Shown: positions 19,001 to 32,200 of the stretch, in pieces | Numbering within the stretch: position 1 is the first letter of the stretch | Layout of the letters: every line of letters starts with the position of its first letter | Assembly (NCBI RefSeq): GCF_010015445.1 | Contig: NC_053120.1 | Location: 18,688,308-18,752,307, forward strand | From: Perca fluviatilis | Lineage: Eukaryota; Chordata; Actinopteri; Perciformes; Percidae | Reading direction: 5' to 3' | DNA length: 64,000 nucleotides | Notes under the pieces: generated by a model | Database searches by the model: none | The model's input: only the letters and a program-made list of their open reading frames with translations | Told to the model about the DNA's origin: nothing | Made by a program: the position numbers and the translations under genes

Positions 19001-22000
19001 CAGATGTCTGAAAACTCAAAGCGTTACCTGGAAGCCAGTGGAGAGTGGGAGCTGGTGGACATACTGGGAGAGACCTCCATCCTCAAGTTTGGGGTCGACG
19101 AGTGGGACATCATCACGTTCTGGGTGAGGGAAACAGTTCACACTGAGTTTAACACTCTTACGTGTACAAATATAACAGCCGTTTTTAAAATGCTGGCTGA
19201 CTGGCCTGCAGCTGCTGTTCTGGTTCACTCTCACTGCTCTCATAGAATCATTTTCTGAAAAAAAAAAGAAAAAGAAAAACATTGTCCACTACCTGTTCTG
19301 CCCCAAACAGCAGACAGACACAGTCAGGGACAAGCTTGTGAACATAGTGGAAGATTAAGCCGCTAAAGAGACAGATATTTCTCACAAGAGTTGGTAGATA
19401 CAGAAAAAGACCTAAGAGAGTGAATATTGGATTTACATTCATCAGATGGACACAGACAGTATGCAAATTTTGCCATATCAACTTAAAATGTGATATGTCC
19501 ACACTGTGTTCACAACTGTTTTGCCCCAAAGTAGCCAAATTAGTTATTGCAGCTTTAACACAGAATTAACAATGCAAAAATACCAATGGTTTCCTCAAGA
19601 ATAACAACTCTTGGTGCATGTACTGGCATTTGGTTAAATGTTATCTTTTAAATACATATTTCCCTCCTTAGATAGTAAAGTTAGTTTGATATTTGTTGTG
19701 ATAAGTAGCCTAACATGATTTTTTTTGTTCACTAGGTGGTCATAAAGCGACAGCCAATGCTCTACGTGGTCAACCTGCTGATCCCCAGCTCCTTCCTTAT
19801 GCTCATCGACATCCTGTCCTTTTACCTGCCCCCCCATAGCGTTGACCGCGCCTCCTTCAAGATGACCCTCATTCTGGGCTACACCGTCTTCCTGCTCATC
19901 ATGAATGATCTGCTGCCAAGCACAGCAAACGGCACTCCCATCCTAGGTGAGACATGTAGAGGTGACATAACTTGAGCACTATCATAGCCTGGGTTATAGG
20001 GTCCACCATCACTAACACCATGATAATCCATGGTTTGAATTAACAATAACTGGTCACCCCTTAAAGCTGCACTTATCAATATTTTTATTTAAATGATTCA
20101 ATTAAAGTACTGTGTAATTTGAAAAGGGAATTGCTTGTGTCTGCAAATGTATAAAAAGTAATCTGTTTGCCAACATTTTCCTAAATACAACTGTAAAATG
20201 ACATGTCAGTTTTGTGTTTTCAGCTTGTTTCGCTGCGCCCAAGTGGCAAAAAATAATTATTGCAGTGTTGACTTTTTTCTCTTTGCTTTTGACTACACAA
20301 CTGCTCAACTGTTTGAAGATGCAACAGCTAATTAAAGCTGTAGTGCGTAACTTTTTGATATTAATGAAAATCTGTTGCATCCAAGCCATTGCCAAATGAG
20401 TTGCTACAAAGCTAATTAAGACTCAATCAGCTCCACAAAACTCTCTGTATTTCTCAGTACTGCTATGTTCAGCAAATTATGTCGTCCGGGACTTTCGCAC
20501 ACAGAAACTCGAGTGAAGATAATTACTTACTTGCCGACAGTTTTGTTGTTATTACTTAGAATTCCTCATGGGTGCAACATAAACTATGTACTATAGCTTT
20601 AACACAAAAATACGTAACTGAAATAGAAGAATAGAAAAGAATTGGCCTACATTCTTAGTGAGAGTGAGGATTTTTGACTTTTTTTTGTATTCTGTTTCAA
20701 GATGATGTTGGGAGCTACGAATTGATTTTATAAAACATTCAGAAATCACAGATCCAATGGAACTGACCAACAACTCTGTCAACTCCATGCAGATATACAG
20801 TATTTGGGTCTTCTGCTACTGAGTAAAGATGTTTTATCTCTTTATGTGTATCCTTCGATCTCTCAATCTATCCTTCAATCTAGGTATCTATTTCTCAGTG
20901 TGTCTGGCCCTCATGGTCATCAGTCTTCTGGAGACAGTTATCATTACCAATGTCCTCCACCACAGCACCATGAAATATAAAGAGGTTCCAAACTGGGTGA
21001 GGGTGGTTGTCCTCAAACACATAGGAAACCTCATCTGCTACCGTTTTCCGGAGGACATCCAGCCCCCTTATTTACCACAGAAGGATAAACCTGAAAATTC
21101 AAATGGTGTTCCAGAGTCATGTATCATCCAAACAGCCAGCCAGACACCTACCCAGCACCCAACCAGCAACGGAGGTAATCAAACTCAGTAAATGACAAAT
21201 ACTACTTTGCCATTACTTTTGCCAACTAGAGCTCCGCAGTGGCCTGATCTAAAAAATACTAGCAGCCATCTATTCTTCAAAACAAAATTCATCAATTTAT
21301 CAATGTCAGGTAAGGAAATAAACTGATAATACACTTTCTACAGACTATAACCAATCAATCACAGTCAAGTTAAGGTTAAGGGACCATTCAGTATTTATGG
21401 AATGGACCACCGGAGGAAAATAGGGGAGGGTCATGTCTTGTTATTCTTTGTTGAGGGGGGGGTCATCCAACAGTTTTCAGTCCAAAGTGGCTTGTTTGGT
21501 GCATATTTTTCCATGTAGCTCTTAGTCTCGGCCCTCCTTCGCTACCAGATGGGTCTGACCCATGAGTTTGCTGTGGGGCAGGGGGAGCTGCCCCCGTGGT
21601 GGCTGAAACGGATAATTGCATTGTTTAAAAAATGAGTGGAATAATTACGTCTGGCATGACCAGATATTTTATATCTTAAATAACACAAAACAACTAAATG
21701 GTGGTAGGTAATACATCAATATTTCCTGGCTGACGATGCGAGCAGCAGGACATAAAAACGAAAATGACTGTTGCTAGTCTTGACATCTTACCGTGCCAAG
21801 GTTACAATAAAGGTTTCCTAAATGCCACATTTGATGTCAGCTTACTAATTGATTGCGGGTTTTGTGTAGATTTGGATTTACGTTTATTTGTTTAAACGGC
21901 AAAGTGGAGGAAGCCTAGTGACGAGTTCATAGCAACCAGTTTGTGTGTTGAATGTTACCCAGAGTGCCTTGCTGAATGGTCTCAATATTTTATTGTTTTA

Positions 22001-24158
22001 TTTCATGTGAATACTAGTTTACTAGATGAGTAACTTAGTATATATATTTTTTTTTTTCAGTATTGTTGTGGCTCTTTTTTTTTTTTTTTTTCTTTTTTTT
22101 CTTTTTTTATTTTACTAATACATAGAACAAATTAAGAATTACAAAGACAACACAAGCTTCAAACACCCCCACCCACCCCTACCACCCCCCCATGCATTCA
22201 CACCACAATCACCACCACAATCAACTCCACATCCGTAGTGTTTTAACAAAAAAAAACTATAAATAAAAAGAAACACAGAGCAAACAAAATAAAGAAACAA
22301 AAAAAATTAAAAAAAATAAAATTAACATAAATCAATCCTCTAATTCAAGTAAACAAACATTCCATTTCTTTTCATGTTCAATTATTCTGTTATTTGTTGC
22401 TATAATTGTTTCCAGCATATGCTGATGATAAACTCTATTCTTAAAGTGTTTTATACATAAATTTGATATAGTTTTAGCTTTAAAAATAAACATTTTACCT
22501 ATCAAAATAATCATATTCGAAAAGTGATTACATTTACCCTCATATACACATAACAAAATATTCTGAGGTGTGATTCGCAAAACAATATCCATAGACCTTA
22601 ACCATATCTGTATATTGGTCCAACATTTAGCCACATGCGGGCAAAAATAAAACAAATGCATCAGGTCTTCCTCCTCATCCCCACAGAACCTGCAACAAGG
22701 GTCTTTTTCTATCTGCCACTTAACCAGAGACTTTTTTGTTGCAATAATTTTATAAAAGATTTTAAGTTGAAATATTCTGGAATATGAATCAATTGTAGTT
22801 CTATAAATTGTTTTAAAGTAATCTTTCCACAAAATTGGTTCATTAAATTCGTCTTCCCAAAACAGGCAGGTTCTGTGTGGAAAAAGTGCAGTGCCTGTGA
22901 TATTTAATTTCCAAATATATATTATTTTATTTATCTTTGCACCAGATACCCATTTTAAACATCTTATTGGTGGGAGTCAAACCATTAGTTTATTCTTCTT
23001 ATCATTTTCCAATCTTTTTTTCCAAATTTGGGGAATTGCAGAAATTAACTGGTTAAATTGTAACCGATCAAGAGAAATGCTAAAAAATGTTTTCAAGTTT
23101 TCATAAGAAATAAAATCTCCAGATAAGTCTAAAAGGTCATTGACAAAAATTAACCCATTTTTAACCCATTCCTCCCACAACAATGGCCTGTCTCCAACCA
23201 TAATTTTTGAATTCATCCATAGCAACTGTGTCTGAATATCTTGAATTGTATCTGGAGGGTAGTATTGGAAATTCAACCAAGCCTTCAGTGCATCCTTGAA
23301 GAATGGTGATAATTATTTTAAACTACTTTGAAATAGTTTATCAATATGTATTGTTTTTAATTGGTAAAAAGGAAATAAATTATTCGAGAAGAAGGAAAAG
23401 GCTGAATATAATCTCTGGCTCGTAATCCATTGAGTAACTTAGTATTTGAAGTAATGCAGTAATGCAGGAAGTGTGCATTTAGTTTCCATGCTTATTGTGT
23501 TTCCACAACAACCGTTAGTGAGTAAATCTACTGAAATGGCCACCACACCATAACAGAGGCGTGGGATGCGTCAGATGAGAATGCAGAGGTTTAGCCGCAT
23601 ACATCATGGCTGTAAAAAAAACAATTGGAATCTGTATATATTTACCAAGTGCAAACCAGTACAGAAGGTATTGATAAATTGTTAGGGGAGGGTCATGCCT
23701 TTTTTCTAATTGTTTTGGAGGGTCATAGAAACATTTTACTGGCGAGGGGAGGGTCATGTCTATTTTGGCTAAAGGTCCCAAAACTCCTCCGGTGGCCCCA
23801 TAAATAAATAACGAACAGTCTTTAACTAAAGCTAGCTGGCCCATTTTCTAATTATTGTTTTTGCTCATTACTCTTAACAGCTACAGCTTGCAGTCACTGG
23901 GTGTAAACTGTGATCCCTCCTTTTGCTGTTCTCATGCCAGGTGCAGCTGCTCTGCCTGAACTGCAACAGATCTGTCAACACCTTGGCGACGTTCGTGCCC
24001 ACCTCACCTCGCTGCAGAAAGAGAGCGAGCTGCAGGGCCAGTGGTGCCATGTAGGATATGTCCTTGACTTACTGCTCTTCCGGATCTATCTGCTGCTCAT
24101 TTCGTGTTACGCCTTGGTCATCATCTGCATGTGGTGCATCTGGATCCGCCAGACCTAG
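16069..24158 (+). CDS. 5-HT3 receptor-like Cys-loop channel subunit, gene 3
   Basis: Exons: 16069-16123, 16878-17041, 17310-17354, 17534-17643, 18479-18648, 18963-19123, 19736-19946, 20884-21174, 23941-24158 (TAG). The joined 1425 nt gives 474 residues. This is the most divergent member of the array. Loop A reads CPDIIVYEF instead of [10 protein letters not shown]. The Cys-loop is intact (13 residues between cysteines), and the GEWELV strand, [15 protein letters not shown] before TM1, M2 with Asp at -1' and 20', TM3 and TM4 ending WCIWIRQT are all present. The loop between TM3 and the MA segment is Pro/Thr-rich. The ATG at 16069 was chosen as the start of a leader-like exon; the frame stays open upstream, so the start could be earlier. 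A transposon with a nested LINE expands the last intron. The 3' end of the last exon was copied to 49920-50012. Confidence 0.87.
20332..20602. mobile_element. Small TTAA-flanked inverted-repeat element
   Basis: The left end TTAAAGCTGTAGTGCGTA and the reverse complement of the right end (TTAAAGCTATAGTACATAG) form imperfect terminal inverted repeats with TTAA at both edges. It sits between exons 7 and 8 of gene 3. The interior matches a stretch at about 27678-27890 in gene 4, so it is a dispersed repeat. Confidence 0.6.
21376..23825. mobile_element. TTAA-flanked DNA element hosting a nested LINE
   Basis: The left end (21376 on) and the reverse complement of the right end (to 23825) share TTA(T)TTATGG and a CCACCGGAGG block, and both begin with TTAA. 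Copies of GGGAGGGTCATGTC lie just inside both ends. No transposase frame is seen, so it is non-autonomous. A LINE fragment occupies 22042-23430. The whole complex lies in the last intron of gene 3. Confidence 0.65.
22042..23430 (-). mobile_element. 5'-truncated LINE with reverse-transcriptase C-terminal zinc motif
   Basis: On the minus strand, two open pieces (23276-22977 and 22832-22332) encode the C-terminal part of a LINE ORF2. The motif [20 protein letters not shown] is the Cys-rich zf-RVT segment that follows the reverse transcriptase in L1/Tx1-type elements. The element ends in an A-rich tail, seen as T runs around 22067-22110. It is flanked by a 15-base duplication, tgagtaacttagtat, at 22027-22041 and 23431-23445. 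The frame is interrupted and cannot make active protein. Confidence 0.8.
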
Positions 24159-25446
24159 GATAAATTCAGGGATAGTTCATATGATGTTTAAGTAGCAAAT
24201 TACTAAAATGCAATCTGTATAACTAGAAGGTGAAGCAAAGATTTGGGCAACACGTATTACTTATTTTTTCTGTAACGTTTGTTTTCTGACTCTGACTCTT
24301 TCTGACGAATACTAATTTATTGGGGAAATTTTTGAGCAATATGTTCTTGTTCATCAACTTCTTAAATGTAAATTGCCTGATGGACAAAAGCTAATCTGGC
24401 TTCCACCCCCAACACAGCATCCATTTCTAGTGTGGTAGGGTTAGTTGTTACTGTGCTCAGTTGGTTTTAGGTCACATCTCCAAAGCAGGGGCTATGTGGT
24501 TGCCATTGGTGATCATAAATCTGAGTGGAGTCCCCCAGGGTTCGATTCTCAGGCTTCTGTTATTCAACCTGTATGCTCCATACTAAATAATGCAAGACAG
24601 AAATATGACTCCAGTATTTGCGAATGTCCGTCTGTTGGACGGTGCTCCACCACATTGGCCCAGGCTAAAATATCTCTACTATTGGATGGATTGTCATGGA
24701 ACTTTGTACAGACATCCATGATCCACAGCTGATGAATTGTAATGACTTTGATGATCATCTCTTGCGCCACGAGCAGGTCAAAATTTTCCCTTGTAAAATA
24801 TCTCACAATCTACTGAATCGATTGGCACAACGTTTTGTTCAGACATTCATGGTTCCCAGACAATGTAGACTTTGGTGAATCTCTAATTTTTCCTCTAGCG
24901 CCACCATGAGGTTGACATTTGTGGTTTTGAGTGAAACTCAACAACTCTCTTCTATTGCATGTATTGCCATGACATTTGTTGCAGACATATGGCCTATGTG
25001 CCCCCTTAAGATTAATTGTAATAACCTTTTATCATGTACTAATAAGAAAAAAAACTGTAAAACTCGTGACATTCCCATCAGCCTGAGCTATAGTGCTAAT
25101 TAAGAAATGTGTGCATGCATAACTAAGCAAAGCATACTTTTTGTGCAGTTCCCCAGTAGGCAAATTGACACAACTAGTCAAGTGCATACTGTTGTGTTTG
25201 CCTTGGCCTCAGCTGTCACGAATACAAGTTGTTGACACATCTGATCCTCATGAAGATGATTCAAAAGCCTGTTGTACAATCCAAAAATTAATTATGCAAA
25301 CACAGACATCAGATGAGTGGATCTCTGTAAGCAATTGGGAATACCCCAAAGGCTTACAGTAAGTCATGCTACAGTCTACCATATTCTAGAGTCAATATTA
25401 GCTTCTGGAGGACGTCAAACATTTCATTTAATTAGTGATAAATTAA
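24159..25446. other. 3' flank of gene 3, start of duplicated unit A
   Basis: No gene. About 24365-24600 is a decayed reverse-transcriptase fragment; the translated remnants SGFHPQHSI and SGVPQGSIL resemble the LINE motifs QSGFRPxHS and SGVPQGSxLGP. About 24690-24960 is a dispersed repeat. The whole stretch reappears at about 50012-51229 in unit B with small indels. Confidence 0.6.
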
Positions 25447-27481
25447 AGGTGCACTATGAGTTCCTGCATGAGGTCACTTCTGTTGACGTTCAAAGTAAAT
25501 AAACAAAACAGAGCAAGCTCGCCCTCCCCCCATGTTTCCGTAACTGTCATGACTAACTATCACTAACCCCCACCCCCTCCCCCAACCATCTTGTCTGTGA
25601 TCTGCGGGAATGTGGTTTGTTGTATTTTTGTGCACAGCTGATTGGTTTCAGCATGATTTCATTTTTATCTCAAATCTTAGGCATCTCTCCTTGAGCTGCT
25701 ATAGCTGCCTGCCCCCCGAATACACTGTGAAAAAGCCCGGTCTCGGGAGACAACACAGGGGTCGTAAACATCAAACAAACACTAGGGGCATAGCACAGGG
25801 GTCCATTTGAGAAATCAGGTTTAGTGAAAACTCTGAGTTTGTTAACCCTGAGATGAGGGAAACTCTGGGTTTTCTGTTTCAGAAAGGGAGGTTAATCAAA
25901 CCTGAGAGAGAGGGGTAACTCCAATCCATTTCAGAAAGAGAGGTAACTTAACCTCAGAGTCAGTTACTAGGGTAACTGAGCCTGTGAACCTAACCTGGTC
26001 AGGAGCAGGTTTTCTTCAATAAACCTTAATTTTCTCTCAGTCTCCTCCCTCTGACACAGCTCTCTTTCATTTTCTCATTCATTCATTCAGTCTGTATCAT
26101 GCGCATTTTAGCGCAGTTTGTTATCTGCATGAATACAAAAACAGGGTTGGTTTATTAACTGTGTCAGGCAGACTATAAAACTTTTCTTTTCTCAAATCAT
26201 GGCATTTAGCTCCTTCAGTGACAGGCTGCTGCACCCGCGCTGCGTCACAGAGAGATACCGCAGGTCTTTCCTGCCTGCTGCTGTCAGATTCTACAATCAG
26301 CACTGCTCCCAGTAGACCACATAGACAAACCACACAAAACGTGCGATAAAGCATGTGACTGTGCAATTACTGTAAATACTTGTTTTACTATTTTAATTAG
26401 TGCTGTCAGTTAAACGCATTATTAACAGCGTTAACGCAAACCCATTTTAACGGCGTACATTTTTTTATTGCGAGATTAACGTTCTTTTTGGCCCAGCAAA
26501 ATTTTTATTTGTATTTAATTTCACATGCTGTTGCAACAACTAGTAACATTAGAAAAACTACAACACCACACCGGATCTAGCTAGACCGGAAACAACACAA
26601 CAGGTACGCCGCACACACTTGTTTTGGCTTGCGAGCCAGCCAAAGAGTAGTAGGCTAACGTTACGTTTTGAGTGGATGGCGAGCGCGAGTTTTGTCGTTG
26701 TGAACTGAGCTATCATCGCAGCACGTCCAGTCTGAAATACCATTTGATGGTCAAGCACACAGCTGATGCGAATTCCCCCATAATAAAATATTATGAATTA
26801 TAATTCTGTTAATGATGGTGCCGCAGCCTTAGAATGGGATTAGTAGGCCTAGGACCTTTTTGCCCGCTGGATTGCACCTAAATTAAATAGATTATAGGTT
26901 CAATACCATTTTACCAGTAATATTATACTTATGATTAAATATGATAATACACTATATGCGAACTTACGCATTTACTCTAGCAGCAATTATATCCCACGCA
27001 AATTTGCTTTTGCAGCAGCGGCTGTGTTGCTTTTTTAACAAAAAATATGTTCAAACTCGCTGTATGTGTGCATGAGTATTTCCGCCGACCAGATGTTTGT
27101 GGCTGTTGCCATGGTGAATCGTAGTATCATGGCTCCATTCATGCTGCCTTTTTAGAGTGGTGGTGCACTCGCTTTACTCTGAGTGAACCTACTCTGAGTT
27201 GATTGAACCAACTCAAATCAGCTGTTCTGGAACCGAAAACTCAGAGTTAGGGTTAGACTCAGTTTGTTAAACCTCCTTCCTGAAACTGGCCCCAGGCTAT
27301 GCACCAAAATACAACAAATCACATTCCAGCCAATCACCGACAATATGGTTGGGGAAGGGGGTGGGGGTTAGTGACAGTTAGTCAGTTAGTCGTGACAGTT
27401 ACGAAAACATGGGGGGAGGGGGAGGTATTTACTTTGAACGTCAACAGAAGTGACATCATGCAGGAACTCACAGTGCACCTA
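25447..27481. mobile_element. PIF/Harbinger-like insertion with long inverted ends
   Basis: The ends AGGTGCACTATGAGTTCCTG and CAGGAACTCACAGTGCACCT are inverted, and the similarity extends about 180 bp inward on each side. A 3-bp TAA flanks the element (25444-25446 and 27482-27484). The corresponding site in unit B (51229-51231) is empty. A further element with TTTCAGAAAGGGAGGTTAA-like ends appears to be nested at about 25830-27290. No transposase frame is seen. The three-base TWA target is the reason for the family suggestion; the family is otherwise unproven. Confidence 0.6.
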
Positions 27482-29215
27482 TAATGTTGCTTCAGCAGAA
27501 CAACTCAATCTCATCGAGCAGACTGCTAACATTTTTGTTTTGTAATCTGAGGTACATGTCATGAAAAAGGATTAAAAGACTGAAAATGACAGATGTAAAG
27601 GCCGCTGAGCTCATCTTCATTTGTTTCATGCTGCTTCAAGGTAAGGTGGAGAGACATTTTGACTATCCACAAAATAGGCAAATTTACTTTTTGATATTAA
27701 TGAACATCCGTTGCATTCAAACCATTGCTACCATTGAGTTGCTACAAAGCTAATTAAGACTATCAGCTCCACAAAACTCTCTGTATTTCTCAGTACTGTT
27801 ATGTTTAGAAAATGGTGTCCTCCAGGCACTTTTGCGCGCAGAAACTTGAGTGAAGATAATTACCTCTTCTGAAGAGTCCATTATGTTTTTTTAATCCTTC
27901 GTGTCCTACTTGGCTACTAGCAACTGCATGGAGGAGGGGTACGGGCGATGCGCGGTCATGTAAGGCTTGTGTCATGGTAAGGCCCCGACTATAGATGCAT
28001 TTTCATTTCCAGATACTAACCTACCTATTTGAGCGGTATCGTTTTCCTTCCCAGTCTATCAGTTATGTAGCCTACATAACTTTATCCGTTCTTATATCAC
28101 TAACGTCACCCATCGTCGATATGCTCATACATCCCAGCAGATTAGCACATTACGTTTTTTGCAAACGGCAGTTTTCTTTACAACATTGGTGATGCGGAGC
28201 ATATTAGTAAAGCCACTGTATCAAAGCGCCATCAGAAGAATGTGACTCGCTCTGAAATGTTTTATTAATACGTTTTTGTAGTGTTCCCTGGACATAAACC
28301 ATTAAGAGCCATTAAAAAGGACTTCCACAGGATTGCAGGTGAATGATGTAAACCCTTTTAAATAAAAGATTATTACTTATAATTCTGTTAATAATGGTGC
28401 TGCAGCCTCAGAATGGGATTAGTAGGCCTAGGACCTTGTCGCCCGCAGGATTGTACCTAAATGAAATAGATTATAGGTTCAATACCATTTCACCAGTAAT
28501 ATTATACTTATGATTAAATATGATAATACACTATATTGGAACTTACGCATTTACTCTTGCAGCAATTTTATCCCACGCAAATTTGCTTTTGCATCAGCCG
28601 CTGTGTTGCTTTTCTAACGAAATATATGTTCAAACTCGCTGTATGTGTATGTGCATTTTTGCTGACCAGATGTTTGTGGTTGTTGCCAGGGTGAATCGTA
28701 GTATCATGGCTCCATTCATGCTGCCTTTTTATAGTGGTGGTGCACTCGCTTTACTCTGAGTGAACCTACTCTGAGTTGATTGAACCAACTCAAATCAGCT
28801 GTTCTGGAACTGAAAACTCAGAGTTAGGGTTTAGGAGTTTGTTAAGCCTCCTTCCTGAAACTGGCCCCAGGCTATGCACCAAAATACAACAAACCAAATT
28901 CCAGCCAATCACCGACAAGATGGTTGGGGAAAGGGGTGGGGGTTAGTGACAGTTAGTCATGACAGTTAAGAAAACATGGGGGGAGGGGCGAGCTTGCTCT
29001 GTTTTGTTTGGTATTTACTTTGAACATCAACAGAAGTGACATCAATCTCATTGAGCAGACTGCTAACATTTTTGTTTTGTCATCTGAGGCACATGTCATG
29101 AAAAAGGATTAAACGACTGAAAATGACAGATGTAAAGCCCAATGAGATCATCTTCATTTGTTTCATGCTGCTTCAAGGTAAGGTGGGGAGACATTTTGAC
29201 TATCCACAAAATAGG
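26799..29215. repeat. Local tandem duplication carrying the signal-peptide exon
   Basis: Positions 26799-27678 and 28377-29215 are near-identical. Each copy holds the right part of the PIF/Harbinger-like insertion followed by the leader exon of gene 4. The second copy has a few deletions, including the stretch around TGCAGGAACTCACAGTGCACC. Because the repeat unit contains transposon sequence, it arose after the transposon landed. Confidence 0.8.
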
Positions 29216-32200
29216 AAAAAAGCGATGATCTGTTAAAAGCCGGTCCTGTACCTGAACCTGTTTTAATTTGTATTGTTTTTATTTTTATTTAACCTTTATT
29301 TAACCAGGTTAGTCTCATTGATATATAAAATCTCGTTTTCAAGAGAGACCTGGCCAAGATAGCAGAACAAGTTAGTTACATATAAAAACAATTTACAATC
29401 ACAAAACAAACATAAAAGAGGCAAAGACAACGCAAGTGCATTTCAATTAAAGTTCCATTAGTTAAAACATTTGCACGTATGGATGGACTCATGTTCTATG
29501 TTTTTAACATAACCTTTAAAATCATTTAAGGAAATTAGACACTGTAGTTTGAGTGTTTTCTGTAGGTCATTCCAAGTAGAAGGTGCAGCAAACATGAAAG
29601 CCTTTTTAAACAACTCTGTCTGGGCTTCAGGTACATTCAATGAGATAGTGTTCTTGGACCGTAAACCATAAGTACTCTGTGTAAAAGAAAGAAATTCAGA
29701 TATGTAACATGGGAGCCTGCCTAAAATGCCTTTGTATATGAACACAAAGGTGAGTAAGCTGGCGAGTTGACAGAGAGGGCAAACTCACTGTGGAGTAAAG
29801 TGTACAGTGATGAGTGAGGGGTCTGACATTTTAAATAAACCTTAAAGCTCCATGATACACAGCATCCAACATCTGAAGACACTTTGATGGGGCATTCATG
29901 TACAACAGATCACCATAATCAATAATAGAGAGAAATGTGGCATCGTCTTTTTCTGGCAGAAAAAGTAAAACAAGATTTGTTCCTAAAGAAAAAAACCTAG
30001 CTTCAATTTCAACTTTTTACTAGGTTCTGTATATGAAGCTTAAAAGAAAGGTGATCATCAATTAAAAATCTTAAATATTTATAAGATGAAACTACCTCAA
30101 TTGTTTTACCCTGATCAGTAACAATATTCAGGTCTAACTCTTTTTTTAAATAATCAATAATAATAAATACTTTTACTGGTTTGAACAAACATTAATATAT
30201 ACCAAACGTTTTCTTAAATTGCATTTTTAAAGGACCCAAAGTTGTTCTCGAGGGACAGAGACTCTTATAGTTCCAGATTCCTCCTCATTCAAGATTCAAA
30301 AAGCTTTATTGTCTAATATGTTGCCATGTTAGAACATTTTCTTTTGATTGAAGGCAGAGTGTGTGTGATGTGTCAGTAGCATGAGTTTTGTATATGTATT
30401 GCATTGGGAATGAAGGATTTGTTGTATAATTACTTTTTAGCCAGAGGCACTCTGAACCTTCCTGATGGTAATCACTCAAAGCTTTGGTGGAATGGGTGGG
30501 AGGCATCCTGGATGATGAAGTTGGATTTTCTTTCCACTGCTTGTATATAAAGATCAGATGGCTGTTTTGTGGTGATCTTAACGGCTTACCTGGCTATCCT
30601 AGCCAGCTTTCTCTTGCATTTGTTTGGTAGGAAGCTGTACCAAGATGTGATGTTGAAAGCGATGACAGAATCTATCAGTGACTGGTATACTCTGGATAGA
30701 ATGTCCTGTCTCACTTCAAATTCTTTAAGGCTTCTGAGGAGACATATGCGCTGTTGGGCCTTTACAACATGCAGGGAGAAGGTGTGACGGTGGTCAATCA
30801 AAGTACCAAGGTACTTGAAACTTTCAACCTGTTCCACTACTTGCTCTTCCAGTCTCAATGGTGTGGATAGTGGATGAGGAGTATCAAGCAGTCGGCTCCT
30901 ATGGCAACACAGTTCCTTGGTCTTAGTGATGTTAAGCTCCGGTGAGCTTCTCTTGAACCAAAGTGCCATTGTGTTGACATACTGCTTGTAAGTGGACAGT
31001 GAGTCGTCATCAGTGAGGTTGGTCACCAAGGCCATGTCATCCACATGCTTAAATAGCTTGAGTCCGTTGCTGCTGCAGGTGATCTCAGTTGTATAGATTG
31101 GGTTAACTTGCAGCTGTTGTAGGCAGTGCAGAAGAGTGTTGCTGTTCACTGTTTTGAATGCAGATGAGAAATCCATAAATAAGATCGTGACAAAGGAGTT
31201 GGGAGAGTCTTGTTACAGTGTCCAGAAGAGTCAGGCTGACATCCTCGACACCTCGCTTTGATTAAATAAGCAAACTGTAGTGAGTCCAAGCTCTCTCAGA
31301 CCATGGTGATGATTTCATCTGCAACAACTCTCTCCATGCATTTGCAGAGGACGGAGGTAAGCACCACAGGTCTGAAGTCGTTCATCGCTTTGACATTTGA
31401 CATCGTTTGGAAACAGGTATGATGGTAGTTTCCTTCCACGCCCTGAGTACAAAGCTGGCATCAAGGAACAGTTGGAAAAGTTGTGTCATCACACCAGCTA
31501 GCTGAGGTGCACACTCCTTTAAGATGCGTCCCTTCAGTCCATCCGGGCCAGGAGCTTTGGTAGAATGGAAATGGGTAAAGATGGAGGCAACCCTCCATCA
31601 GATTCAGAGCAATGGATCATGTTGTGTGGGATCCAACCCTCAGCAGGATCTGCATTGTGAACCTGGCATAGAAAGTATTCAGTTCCTCTGCAAAGGCAGC
31701 AGGATCTGGGCATTGGATCGTGCCAGCATTCTGAGTACGGCCCATCATGGTGTTAAGACACTTCCAGGCATCCCTCACATCTCCCTTGGTGAACCTCTGC
31801 TCCATTTTGTTCTTGTAATTAAGTTTGGCAACCTTTTCTGAGATCTTGGACACGTTTGTCTCCTTGAATAAAAGCTAATTTCTTCAAATTTAGACAGTGT
31901 TTGAGCTCTTTTGTAATCCAAGGCTTGTTATTACCAAAGAGCTTGACTTGTTTAGATGGAATCACACTGTCTGCACAGAATGATACATAAGAGCAGATGG
32001 ACTCATTAAGTGTGTTCAAGTCACCATTGCAGACCTCAAAGAACATTTCCCAGTCTGTGAGCTCAAAGCATCCCGTCAGCCTTTCTACAGATTCAGTATT
32101 CCAGACTTGGATGGTTTTTGTATGAATCTTCTGTGTTTTTAATTTTTGTCTGTATTTAGGCAGTAGTATATTATCACATTATGATCTGACAGACCAAGGG

